A stretch of DNA of 64,000 bases, from NCBI RefSeq assembly GCF_029873635.1, contig NC_080423.1:106749988-106813987 (forward strand). The letters run 5' to 3'. The notes under the pieces are model-generated. The model was not told where the DNA came from. It worked only from the letters and a program-made list of their open reading frames with translations, and searched no databases. Positions 1 through 9,840 of this stretch are shown one piece after another. Positions within the stretch are counted from its first letter, which is position 1, and the number at the start of each line of letters is the position of its first letter. The stretch is from Malania oleifera (lineage: Eukaryota > Streptophyta > Magnoliopsida > Santalales > Ximeniaceae). A program made the position numbers and the translations under genes.

Positions 1-387
1 ACATTGACAGCATACCAACTCTAGTTTTGAAAAATCAAAAAACCATATCAAATGTCTTTAGAAAATTTCGAAATTTATCTTCAAGAATATTGATATATTA
101 ACTAGCAACCCACCAAATATCAAAATTTTTCGGTATAACCTTGGTTTTAGAGAAATCCTTATCTTTTAGACATTCAATATTCCGACAAAGTTCAAATGTA
201 AACTCTAAGGTTTCATTAATATTAAGGCCGACCGTCTCTAAACTCGTACCTTTCTCCAAGTAAATAAGCGTGAAATTTGAACCAAAAATTCAATAACAAA
301 CATTATCCATACCTCAAATTGTAGAGATTAGTAAAATTTTGTTTTGATTATAGGTTGTCTATTTTATTTTGAGAAAAATACATTATA
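1..387. other. AT-rich spacer without a recognised gene
   Basis: No open frame or RNA gene could be supported here. The last five bases (383-387, TTATA) are the left target-site duplication of the solo LTR that follows. Confidence 0.5.
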
Positions 388-1314
388 TGTCATGCCCCAA
401 ACCCTGAAATGGGACCTAGGGGTGAATTAAGTAACCTAACCTGTCTCTATATCAATATAAAACATACATGATACCCTATACAAGAGGGTCCGACCCTGTG
501 GGGTAACGGATGCCCTATATACATACATGCATTACATGTCCATACTCATCAATATACGTAGTGGAATACGGTCTTTCTTTACATCAAACTGTACCATACT
601 AGAGTCTATACCATATAGGGTTAAACATAACCACAAGATACTATACATACCACGGGTGTCTACAAAATCCATCAGGACAACCCGGTTACAAAATTTGTAC
701 CAATCAGGTACTAACAGTAGCTAAACACACCCCGCTTCCAGATGCTAGGATGCTAGTTTCGGCTACCCGAAGGACCTGAAAAATATTTGTATATATTCTG
801 GGTGAGACACCTCTCAGTAAGGGAGAAAACATGTTATATCAGTGTGTGGCATACCAGTGTCATTTTCATACTTCATAACACATACATATGATACAGTTTG
901 AAACACATACGTACAGTTTCAAAATAAGTTCCATACATTCCCATACAATTCCATATAGTTCCAGTATTTCCACAAAAACCGTTCCAGTTCATACGATACT
1001 TAAATACATACATACATACATATGGTCAGTGTCGTCACACTACTCACAACTGCACAAGTCACCTAGTCTCACAGCGGTTACGTTCCAACACATTAAACTA
1101 CGAAGGTTTCCGACTCAGGGCCAATAGTGAATCCATTGCTACATATGCAACTACACACGATCACCTGGTCTAACCTTGATTACGTTACCATGTGCAAACT
1201 ACGCTGCGTTAACCTAGGCCCACTGTGGTCCGTTGCTACATTCGGTGACCAATCGAATCATACTGGTGATATTTCGCACATCGGATATAGAGCTGGCCAC
1301 TCTTGCCCCCGGTA

Positions 1315-1462
1315 GTTAGTCGTTACAGGGCACAACGTACGGTAGTTAGCCGCCCCTAGCTATTATAGCGTATGGTAGTTAGCCGCCCCTAGCTGTTACG
1401 GCGTAGTATAGTTAGCCGCCCCTAGCCGTTTCGGCGTACGTTAGTTAGCCGCCCCTAGCCGA
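1315..1462 (+). repeat. 33-bp minisatellite inside solo LTR A
   Basis: The core GTTAGCCGCCCCTAG recurs at 1345, 1378, 1411 and 1444, an exact 33-bp period, with a diverged leading unit at 1315 and a trailing relative near 1514. The related LTR at 58134-60159 has fewer units at the same relative place. Confidence 0.8.
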
Positions 1463-2153
1463 TTTTCACAAAACCTGGAATCACTTTGGAACTCACGCCC
1501 CTATACATTTCAGTGTACGGTAATAAGCCGCCACATAGCTGTTTTTTCACAAATACCTAGAACATTTACATACATACACACGTACCACGCTTATTTGGTT
1601 TACGACAAATCATATCGTTTACAATTTCAAGTATACAGTTTATGCAAATATGGATTACGGTCACCTCAATAATACAGTTTAAATAACATAAACGGTTTTC
1701 CAATCAAATTAGAGATGATACCCAAAATCCCCAATTTTTTCGAAAACCATAACCCGAAAATTTCGTGTTTTCACCCGATAGATTTTCCCAAATAAGTAGT
1801 CAAAACATACATACGATCGTAGCCTATAGGCTTACCGATCCTGATTTTGAAAATGAACTGATATAAACAGAATCCCCTTACCTCAACCCGAAACCAAACC
1901 ACGAACTCTACGGCCCTCAAAACTACAAACCGAGACTCCGAAATCTACAAACCACAATACTAAACATGCTTATAATCCATACTACTACACATATAGCGAA
2001 TCAAAAATAAAAACCGAGCCTTACCTCGATTTTGGCCTGAAACTCGAAAATGCTCAAACCAAGATTCCGATCCACAGAAGTTGTAGAGAATCCTTCCACG
2101 ATTCTCGTGGTAACCTCAGATTTCCGATTCTATTAACAACCGGCGAGGAAATC

Positions 2154-2154
<1 letters not shown>

Positions 2155-2219
<65 letters not shown>

Positions 2220-2230
2220 AGAGAGAGAGA
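2155..2230. repeat. (GA)n microsatellite in solo LTR A
   Basis: A long run of GA dinucleotides interrupted once by TTTTAG. It lies just upstream of the likely LTR transcription start, a position also occupied by GA runs in the LTRs at 26084-28131 and 58134-60159. The serine/leucine-repeat reading frame on the minus strand here is only a translation of this microsatellite. Confidence 0.85.
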
Positions 2231-2483
2231 GTAGGGAAGCTTAATGAAGAAGAAACCAAATATCCCCTTTTTAAGCCTTGACCCGCCCGGTTTTCGTCGA
2301 CGAAAAGTCAAGGATTTCGTTGCGGATGTCGGCAGCCTCGTCGACGAAATCTGATATTTAGAATTTTCCAGACCTTTCGGCTTCTCTTCGTCGACGAACT
2401 TCTGAATTTCGTCGACGAAAAGTCTACTGCCTTCGTCAACGAAATCTGTAGAAATTCCTTTTTATATTTTTCGGGTTCTTACA

Positions 2484-3297
2484 TTATAACTCTTAAATTA
2501 TACCATCTACTACAAATGTATGCTTTCTTGAACTTGTAAAAAGCATATTCTATTAACAAACAATGTCGAACCTAACAAATTATTGTGATTTATATGTCAC
2601 ATGAATGGTTAGAATTTTTCTATAAACAAAATCACCCGTTTAAGTTTAAGAAGTATAATTGTTAATAAATTTTACTATATGAGTATGACAAAGTTGCCCG
2701 TAAGGGAAAAAAAAAGACAATTATTTTGTGCTCGTATGGAAAAAAAAAAGAAGGAATAGCATGTTAAAACATATAAAAAAATTTCATTGGATTGTAGGAA
2801 TTTAAAAGAGAGATAAAATTTTGAGAAATTAAATGATTGCTATTAAATACAAATATACAATAACTGCATTGTATGGGTATTATAGCATACATTAGTAAAA
2901 TAGCATATAACTATATAATGCAATCTTGATCTATACACAAAACATATATCTTATGAAATTATATTTTACTATACAAAAAATCTTAATAAAAATAAATAAT
3001 TTTTATTATTTATACAATTTTGATGCATCTTATACATACTATATATAAATGTGTCTGAAACTTCACAATAAGTGTTTTGTTGAAGTATTATAAATTAATA
3101 ACACTTGAATTTTAAAATCATTTCAATAATTTATGGATTCAATGTTAATATGACATATTACAATTTATGATTACAAACTAGACATAGGAATTGCTCCTTA
3201 CGAATCCTTTTCTACTTCACAAACCTGTATAATATTGTTTTTCTCATATATTACCAAGCTTGTTTTTTTTATTTTATTTTAGTTTTTGATTTTTCGG
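2484..3297. other. AT-rich spacer
   Basis: Very AT-rich with A and T runs. I see no gene, RNA motif or clear repeat boundary between the solo LTR and the hAT-type MITE. Confidence 0.4.
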
Positions 3298-3759
3298 TAG
3301 GGGTGAGCAAACGGTCGGTTCGGTCAAATTCGGTTAATTAACCGAATTAACCGAAATTTTCGGTTAATGAGAACTGTTTACCGAATCGACCGAATAGAGG
3401 GGCCTCACCGAACTGAACCCGACCAAATTACCTTTTCGGGTAATTAGGTTAACCGAATTTAACCGAATTAGTTTGAAATTAATTAATAAAAACATAATAT
3501 AATTGTAGATTTTTTTACCAAATACTAATTAACATATTAACAAATTAACATATACTAATTTATATTTAAATTTTAATTAATTATTAAATTAGTTATTTCA
3601 GTTAACTGAATTAACATTCCTCTTGGCCGAACTGATTAACCAAACTTTGTAAAACCATAAGTGAACCGATCAATTTTGTGTTCTTAACCGAAACAAACCG
3701 ACCAATTTCGGTCGATTAATTTGGTTAATTTGGGTTTCCCCAAATTATGCTCACCCCTA
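3298..3759. mobile_element. hAT-type MITE, 462 bp, TIR TAGGGGTGAGCA
   Basis: The ends are perfect inverted repeats, TAGGGGTGAGCA on the left and TGCTCACCCCTA on the right. They are flanked by an 8-bp direct repeat with one mismatch (TTTTTCGG at 3290-3297, TTTGTCGG at 3760-3767). An 8-bp TSD and TAGGG termini are typical of the hAT superfamily. The interior is non-coding and full of short palindromes built on CGGTTAATTAACCG. A second, more decayed relative lies at 6326-6837. Confidence 0.85.
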
Positions 3760-3823
3760 TTTGTCGGGCATGCGAGAAGATGCTTCTTTGATGTGTTTTG
3801 AGTTTTGCTTTCGATAATTTTTT

Positions 3824-3925
3824 GTCCCACATTGGAAGTTAAAAAAAGGAGCAAAAGGAAAGTTGCATATAAAATAGAAGCTAAGCAATATGAGAAATTA
3901 TGCCTTTCTTGCCTAGGCCATTTCC
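3824..3925 (+). pseudogene. U2 snRNA relic: promoter with decayed 5' end of the RNA
   Basis: A perfect plant snRNA USE (GTCCCACATTG, 3824-3834) is followed by a TATA box (CATATAAAATA, about 3866-3876). At the position where transcription should start (about 3899) comes ATGCCTTTCTTGCCTAGGCC, which resembles the 5' end of U2 (ATACCTTTCTCGGCC) with several changes. The rest of U2, including the branch-point binding region, is absent. The USE-to-start distance of about 75 bp matches the three full U2 copies downstream. I infer a truncated, dead U2 locus; it could still make a short transcript. Confidence 0.6.
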
Positions 3926-3934
3926 TACCTTCAG

Positions 3935-5340
3935 GGTTTGTTTTGGATTAATGATTTTACTTGGACAAAGGAAAAGAAGAAAATATAAAGAGAAAATTCA
4001 TTTATTCTTATATTTTTCTTCTCTTTTAAATATTATAAAAAAATTTGCTTGGATTAGTCTTAAAATTAGGAAAAAATAAATATTAATTATGTGTAAAATT
4101 AATATTATGTTCATAGATTTTGTATGTATATTTTTTATTTTATTTCTTACTTTCCTTGATAACTAAATATGAAAATATAGATTTATTGATATTTTCTTTT
4201 CTTTTTTTTAATATTTTCTGAATTCCAAACGGAACCTTAAAGTATGAGACAGGAATTGAGATCTTAAAGATACAGATTTTTGTAAATTTAGATCAAACAT
4301 AGTATTTTTTTTTTATAAAAAAATTATACAAATTTAAATTCAAAATTTGAAATATATACTCACAAAATGAAATTCTTAAATTCAGATAATTTTGAAGGAA
4401 ATGAAATTATGAAAATATATAATTGAATACTGGCTCGTCTCAATTCTCACTTAAGCAATTGTCAGAACAACTCATTGTCACTACTGACAATAATTTTAAT
4501 TTTAACTGGTTCCCAAAACTGTGAGTGAACTTTGTTGGATGGAACTTCTTACAATTGCATGGCTGAAAAATATATCAAATTTATGGACAAAAATTTAGTT
4601 TTACACATCATCAATATTTAGTTTTTCTAACTTTTAGTCATATTAAAATAAAATTTTATTTTTCATCGTATTTAATCGAAAAGCAAAATAAAAGAAAAAA
4701 TAATTTTTTAAAAATAATTTTTTCTTTTCTTTTGTTTCCTCAATTAAAATTCTTGAATCCAACGGATTTTTAAATTTTTTATTTTTAAGTTGGGATTTTA
4801 AAACATTTGAGCTCAAAATTTTAATGTATTAAACTAAATTCAATGCAAAACTATAGTGAACCTAAATGCTCATTGTATTATGTTTCAAGACAAAACAATC
4901 ATGTTTGGTTATAAAATATATTTTACTTTTTACTCTTATGTCTCGAGATTTTGAATTTAGAGTTGTTTTGGATTTAGATAAAATATAACGCAACCTTAAT
5001 GTCTTTCAATTTTCAAGTGAAAAAGATAATTTTTTGTATAAAAAAAGAGGAGGTAAATTTATAACTTAGCATATGATATAAAAATTGATGGAGCGAGAGT
5101 GACATCTTTTCAGGTGCGAATAGCACATTCCTTTGAATGTTTGTCCTCAAAATCCAACACATATTAAATTAGCTCAATACAAAATCATAATGTAATTAAT
5201 AATTAATAAATTATTTATCATATAATTGTGTTATTTTATTTGCGGAGCAAATCATTATTAATGGGACTATCATATATTTCTCTAGAATGATGCAACCGTG
5301 CTAGAAAGGAAAAGAAAGCTCCTATTGAAGGGTTGAACGT
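3935..5340. other. AT-rich spacer before the U2 cluster
   Basis: About 1.4 kb of AT-rich sequence with T and A runs. No open frame with recognisable homology, tRNA or repeat boundary was seen. Confidence 0.4.
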
Positions 5341-5350
5341 CTTGTCTTGT

Positions 5351-5406
5351 GTCCCACATCGGAAGTTGAAGAGAAGAGTGAAAGTATAATTTACCCATAA
5401 AAAGGA
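5351..5406 (+). promoter_or_regulatory. USE and TATA box of U2 copy 1
   Basis: USE GTCCCACATCG at 5351-5361 and TATA-like CATAAAAAGG at 5397-5406, about 31 bp before the RNA start. This spacing is that of plant snRNA genes transcribed by RNA polymerase II. Confidence 0.85.
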
Positions 5407-5427
5407 AGTTGAATTAATTTGTTGAGC

Positions 5428-5623
5428 ATACCTTTCTCGGCCTTTTGGCTAAGATCAAGTGTAGTATCTGTTCTTATCAGTTTAATATCTGATACATGGA
5501 TCATTGGTCCACATGATATTAAATTAATTTCTCTAGGGAGAAGGTCCACTCCAGTAGCTTGCTATTGGGGCCTTCAAGTGTCGCCTAGGTGTTGCACTAC
5601 AACCTAGGCCAGGCATGCCCCAC
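5428..5623 (+). ncRNA. U2: U2 spliceosomal snRNA, copy 1
   Basis: The first 70 bases are a near-perfect plant U2 5' half: ATACCTTTCTCGGCCTTTTG, then the region that pairs with U6 and the branch-point recognition segment (CAAGTGTAGTATCTGTTCTT). Stem-loop II and the Sm region (AATTAATTTCT) follow, then the 3' stem-loops ending near GCATGCCCCAC. Length is about 196 nt, the normal size. U2 base-pairs with the intron branch site in the nucleus. USE and TATA are intact, so this copy is likely expressed. The 3' half differs from copies 2 and 3 more than the 5' half does, as expected for a slowly diverging multigene family. The short open frame across it is chance. Confidence 0.95.
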
Positions 5624-5639
5624 AAAAACAAGTTAAAAT

Positions 5640-6325
5640 TTTTGTTATTCTCTTTTATCATATGAAATTGCATACTCCCACCGAACCAAATTTAAAAATT
5701 GGAAAAAAAATTCCAATTTTTGAAAAAAAAATATTAATGATAATTAGTAGTTAATTAGTACAACAAAATAATTGTTTATTGATCCATTAGTGCTTTGTAA
5801 ACTTCAAAATGTTAGATCTTAAAATCTAATATTAAGAACAACAACTAAAGTTTTTAATATTGCAAAAAATAGTAATAATAATAATAATAATAATGAATTA
5901 TATTATTATTATTACTATTATTATTATTATTAGGTCTCTTATAATAAATTCAAAAGAAACTGAAAATGAAAATTAATCCATCTAAAATAATTTAACAAAA
6001 TTGTGACTAGGCGATTCCATGCAACGGAAAATGAAAATTTTGCATTACAAATTAAAATCATATGACAAGTTTCATGTATTTAACACTTAATATGAGGTTA
6101 AACCCTTATAGGAAAATTAGTGTAATTAAGAAATTGATTAGCTCTCTTCAATAAGGTAGCAATACTTAGAATGCCTCACTTATAAGACTAATTGAGGTAT
6201 TTATAAATTTGACGATACATCTAACAATTTTTTCGCTATGAAATTTATAATATTTATAATTAATAACAATTAGAAGAATATTAAATGAAATTTATGAATT
6301 AAAATTGAAATTATTCACGTGCAAT
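5640..6325. other. AT-rich spacer with palindromic AAT/ATT microsatellite
   Basis: No gene is seen. At about 5872-5932 an (AAT)n run is followed after a short spacer by an (ATT)n run, so the strand can fold back on itself. The rest is AT-rich without recognised features. Confidence 0.5.
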
Positions 6326-6837
6326 TAGGGGTGAGCATTCAGTTAGTTCGGTGAATTCTGTTAATTAACCGAATTATTCAAAAAATTTTGATTAAAAAAT
6401 CTCATTAATTAAATCGAACAAAATTCCATATTTAACCGAACTCAAAACTGACTGAACCAAATTTCGGCTAAGTCGGTTAACCAATTTTAACTGATTATAT
6501 ATATATATATATAATATTTTTAATATATATAAAATATAAATAATATATATACAATTTTAATATATATAATATATAAAAAATTAATAAATTTTAGTATATA
6601 TAACATATAAAATATTTTAATATATAATATATAATTATTTATTATTAATTAATACTATTCGGCTAACTCGGTTAACTGAATTAACTGAACCCAAAAACTG
6701 AATCGAAAATCGAAAATAAAAAATCAACGAAAATGAAAACTGAACCAAATCGAATAAATTTTTAACCAAACCGAACTAACCAAATTTATTCGGTTAATTC
6801 GATTAATTCAGTTTTAACTAAATTATGCATACCCCTA
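6326..6837. mobile_element. Decayed hAT-type MITE related to the copy at 3298-3759
   Basis: The left end is TAGGGGTGAGCATT and the right end is ATGCATACCCCTA, an imperfect inverted repeat of the same family as 3298-3759. The interior again has CGGTTAATTAACCG-type palindromes and a long AT-rich stretch (about 6495-6650). The flanking 8-mers (CGTGCAAT, CGCACAAC) match at only 5 of 8 positions, which suggests greater age. Confidence 0.7.
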
Positions 6838-7700
6838 CGCACAACGCAAACAAAAAAAAAAAAAATCTTTAAAGATTTTAAATGTTAAACCAACAACTTT
6901 TTTTTTTTCACCGGAGAATGATCATGAAAATCACATTATATTTTTACGAGTAGTAAAATTAATTTAATAATTTTAAGCAATGTAATTGGATAAGCAATTG
7001 CGTCGATATATTTCTAAGACATTTATGCTTATTAGTTTGAAAGTTTTAAGCTACAAGATAGATAATGTATAAAGATTTTTTTCGAAACAAAAATATAATG
7101 GTTTGTTGAAAATTAAATTACAGGAATTATTTTTTTAAAATAATTTAGAATTATAAAATCAAATTTTAATTTCTAGAATAACATTTATCGAATTTTCAAA
7201 CATGCAAAAGCAAATTTCTAAAATTTTACAATCAGATGGTTAATTGGCGCATTTTACGTATATCAAAGAGCAAGTGTGTTTCCTCCTTAAAGAAGTTATT
7301 TAAAATCAATTGTATTTGTGAATTTGGGCTCACGACTTTATTTATTTCACAACATGTGTGAAATTTTTTTTTTTTTTTGAAAACATAGGAACTTCAACCA
7401 CCAACAAGTCTTTCGGACCCCTTGGTGCGGCACTAAACCTATGGATCAGCACCCTCCCCTTAGTTTCGTTGATCAGGTAAAGTCTAAAATATGGACACGG
7501 CTTCCATGCATCAGTTGGACCAGTCCCTTTTACTTAGCTTTTGATTTTTGAAAATTTGACCTTAAAATTTAACATACATAAAATAATTTAACACAAAACC
7601 ATAATATTTTCAACAATTAACCTATTTGTTAGGAAATTATATTACGTTTTGATATGTTTTGTCTACAAAGTCCAATTTGCTCAAGAGATAGGTTTCTATT
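6838..7700. other. Spacer with an unidentified GC-richer island
   Basis: Mostly AT-rich. About 7385-7545 is clearly richer in GC than its surroundings and follows a T run, which looks like a piece of an inserted element. I could not assign it to a family and saw no terminal repeats. Confidence 0.3.
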
Positions 7701-7714
7701 TAAAAGAAGTAGTT

Positions 7715-7768
7715 GTCCCACATTGAAAGGTGGGGAGGAAATGGTGGAGCCGAAAGGCTCTACAAAAG
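7715..7768 (+). promoter_or_regulatory. USE and TATA box of U2 copy 2
   Basis: USE GTCCCACATTG at 7715-7725 and a weaker TATA-like CTCTACAAAAG at 7758-7768, about 30 bp before the RNA start. Confidence 0.8.
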
Positions 7769-7792
7769 AGAAGCCAAGGAGATGAACAAATC

Positions 7793-7989
7793 ATACCTTT
7801 CTCGGCCTTTTGGCTAAGATCAAGTGTAGTATCTGTTCTTATCAGTTTAATATCTGATACGTGGACCATTAGTCCACATGATATTAAATTAATTTCTTTT
7901 AAGGGGAGGGCCCATCTCAATAGCTTGCTATTGGGGTTCTCATGCGTTGCTTAGGCGTTGCACTATAGCCTAGGCTTGGCACACCCCAC
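7793..7989 (+). ncRNA. U2: U2 spliceosomal snRNA, copy 2
   Basis: The first 70 bases are identical to copy 1 except for one change at the end of stem-loop II (ATACGTGGACC). The branch-point recognition segment is intact. The 3' half (GGGGAGGGCCC... to CACACCCCACC) is a standard U2 ending. The TATA element is the weakest of the three full copies. This gene lies in the left unit of a 1149-bp tandem duplication whose right unit carries copy 3. Confidence 0.95.
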
Positions 7990-8348
7990 CAAAACAAAGT
8001 GTAAATGTTTTTTTTATTATTATGGCATGGATTGCAATTTAAATTTTAAGAACACTTTGATGAACTAGAATAAATGCTTATTATATATATTTGTAGGCAA
8101 AACAATTATTGGCTAAATTAAGTTATAATTTTCAGCTAAGAGTTTGAAAAATGTCTCTTGATCCAAGTTCATCGAAATAACTTGCCCTAAGATTAGCATT
8201 CAATGGGCATTTTCACATGCTGATGTGAGAGAACAAAATGAACAAAGAGGAAAATAAATGAAGGCATGAGAGAGCAAGAACCAGAAAGAAATGAAATTAG
8301 TGAATCCATCTCAAAATGATGGCAGGGGAAAAAATTGAACTTAATTTG

Positions 8349-8541
8349 CTAGCAGATCCTCCTCTCTTGTTCAATTATTGCACCGCGGAGGTGATGCATC
8401 TCGGTCCCTCCTGCTTGTCCTCGGTTCGGGCTGCCCTGGGACTTCCCGTGCAGCTTCCTTATGATGCTCCCCAACTCAGCACCAGAAATGGAAGTGCCTT
8501 CAATGAAAGGAAGCATTCCTCTCTTGTATGGTTTTATTTTG
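8349..8541 (-). pseudogene. Duplicated, truncated last exon of the O-fucosyltransferase gene
   Basis: On the minus strand this reads IKPYKRGMLPFIEGTSISGA and then ELGSIIRKLHGKSQG, clearly homologous to the real last exon at 9478-9693. The exon's first residues (GHRAYVGHRK) have been replaced by a (TTG)n/(CAA)n microsatellite at about 8539-8562. After KSQG the frame slips relative to the working copy, and the conserved ending CMC is lost. It has no splice acceptor and cannot serve as an alternative last exon in its present form. KSQG, as I recall the Arabidopsis protein, is the ancestral wording, whereas the working exon has KSLG. Confidence 0.8.
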
Positions 8542-8863
8542 TTGTTGTTGTTGTTGTTGTTTGTGTATGTGTGATTGTTTTGAGCCAAGTTCAGAAGGAA
8601 CACCCATTGACATGCTTGCTGATTAGGTATGTTTACATGGATCTGCTTTTTTGAGTTGGTCATTTTGGAGTTTTGGAATTAAGGGTTGCTCAGATATGTA
8701 TCTGTTTTTGTGTGTGCAAGTGTTTTCTGTCTTGAGCTGAGTTCAAATGATTCCTCGAAGGTTGTCTCCTAATGCGGGACAACCATTTTAATTAATACAA
8801 CAGTTTTTTAATTAATATATAGCTCACTAGTGGAATAACATGTAGTAATGTGTTGAAAGTTTA

Positions 8864-8917
8864 TATCCCACATTGAGGAGTTGATGGAAGATTGAAGCGC
8901 AACTAAGTCTATAAAGG
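8864..8917 (+). promoter_or_regulatory. USE and TATA box of U2 copy 3
   Basis: USE ATCCCACATTG (8865-8875), with A at the first position, allowed by the RTCCCACATYG consensus. TATA box TCTATAAAGG at 8908-8917, a better TATA than that of copy 2. Confidence 0.85.
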
Positions 8918-8941
8918 GAAAGGTGAGTACTTGGTATACTC

Positions 8942-9138
8942 ATACCTTTCTCGGCCTTTTGGCTAAGATCAAGTGTAGTATCTGTTCTTATCAGTTTAAT
9001 ATCTGATACGTGGGTCATTGACTCACATGATATTAAATTAATTTCTTTAGGGGGAGGGCCTGCTACAGCAGCTTGCTGCTGGGGTTCTTGAGTGTCGCCT
9101 AGGCATTGCACTGCCACCTGGGCTTGGCAAACCCCACC
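8942..9138 (+). ncRNA. U2: U2 spliceosomal snRNA, copy 3
   Basis: The 5' 70 bases are the same as copy 2, with an intact branch-point recognition segment. Stem-loop IIb reads GTGGGTCATTGACTCAC, a perfect compensated variant of the GTGGACCATTAGTCCAC stem of copy 2. These paired changes keep the helix and are good evidence that the gene has been under selection. The RNA ends near AAACCCCACC. It lies 340 bp beyond the 3' end of the convergent O-fucosyltransferase gene. Confidence 0.95.
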
Positions 9139-9840
9139 AAAACAGAGTTCAAGTTTCTCTTTAGAAGGCTGAAATCCCAATTTTCAGTCTTGCTATAAAT
9201 TTTTTTATTGACATAAATTGTTATGTACAATTTGTTTTAACCTTAGAGTTGATGCAAACAATAGTTGGCTAAGTTTTAGGGTTCTAATTTTCAGCCTTGT
9301 AGATTAGTATTCAACGGGCTTTTTCACAAGATGATGTGAAAGAACAAAATGTAACAGAAGACAAATAAATGGTAAAAGCATGAGAGAGCAAAAACCAGAA
9401 AAAAGTGAATCCATCTCAATATGGCAGGGGAAAAAAAATTGAACTTAATTTGCTAGCAAATCCCTCCTCTCTTGTTTTTAATTGTTACACATGCACTCGG
9501 GCACCGGGTAAGCGATCACGTCTCGGTCCCTCTTGCTTGTCCCTGGCTCGGGCTGCCCCAGGGACTTCTGGTGCATCTTCCTCATGATGCTCCCCAACTC
9601 TGCACCAGAAATGGAGGTGTCTTCAATGAAAGGAAGCATTCCTCTCTTGTTGGGTTTTATGTACTTCCTGTGTCCTACGTAGGCACGGTGACCCTGCTCG
9701 AGCAAAACAGCAGCACACATAAGCATTTTTACCCTATGTGTGTGTGCACGTGTATGCGCGTTTTGAGCTAAGTTCGAAGGAACACCTATTGACATGGGAT
9801 TTGATTTTGAATTGGTCATTTGGGAGTTTTGAAGTTAAGG
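8942..9840. repeat. Tandem duplication, right unit (U2 plus OFUT last exon)
   Basis: This is the partner of 7793-8690. The O-fucosyltransferase exon in this unit is the intact one that joins the rest of the gene. Confidence 0.8.

Larger units (their letters stand above)
388..2483 (+). mobile_element. Solo LTR A, TGTCATGCCCC subfamily, 5-bp TSD TTATA
   Basis: This is a 2096-bp long terminal repeat fossil. It starts TGTCATGCCCC, ends GGTTCTTACA (TG...CA termini), and is flanked by a perfect 5-bp duplication TTATA at 383-387 and 2484-2488. No internal domain or second LTR is next to it, so it is a solo LTR, the usual product of recombination between the two LTRs of a Gypsy-like element. Parts from left to right: conserved block at 801-850 (GTGAGACACCTCTCAGTAAG, then a GTGTGTGGC), 33-bp minisatellite at about 1315-1460, GA microsatellite at about 2155-2230, TATA-like stretch near 2268, and a cluster of TTCGTCGACGAA palindromes at 2293-2421. 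It is a close relative of the copy at 58134-60159. The intact TSD suggests moderate age; a solo LTR cannot be dated further by itself. Confidence 0.85.
7793..8690. repeat. Tandem duplication, left unit (U2 plus OFUT last-exon copy)
   Basis: This stretch matches 8942-9840 in order: U2 gene, a diverged AT-rich linker sharing ATTTTCAGC, a block beginning near 8190 (AGCATGAGAGAGCA-type sequence), the O-fucosyltransferase last exon, and a shared trailing block (GGTCATTT, GGAGTTTTG). The offset is 1149 bp. Similarity stops just upstream of the U2 RNA apart from USE and TATA. Confidence 0.8.

Noticed and set aside
1315-1462. CRISPR-like array of 33-bp repeats
   Set aside because: The units are directly adjacent tandem repeats without spacers, inside a plant LTR; a minisatellite explains them.
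2054-2311. Minus-strand frame with a long Ser/Leu repeat
   Set aside because: It is a translation of the GA microsatellite in solo LTR A, with no domain on either side.
5419-5607. Open frames across the three U2 loci
   Set aside because: The sequence is U2 snRNA; the frames begin in or near the RNA and recur at all three copies only because the RNA is conserved.
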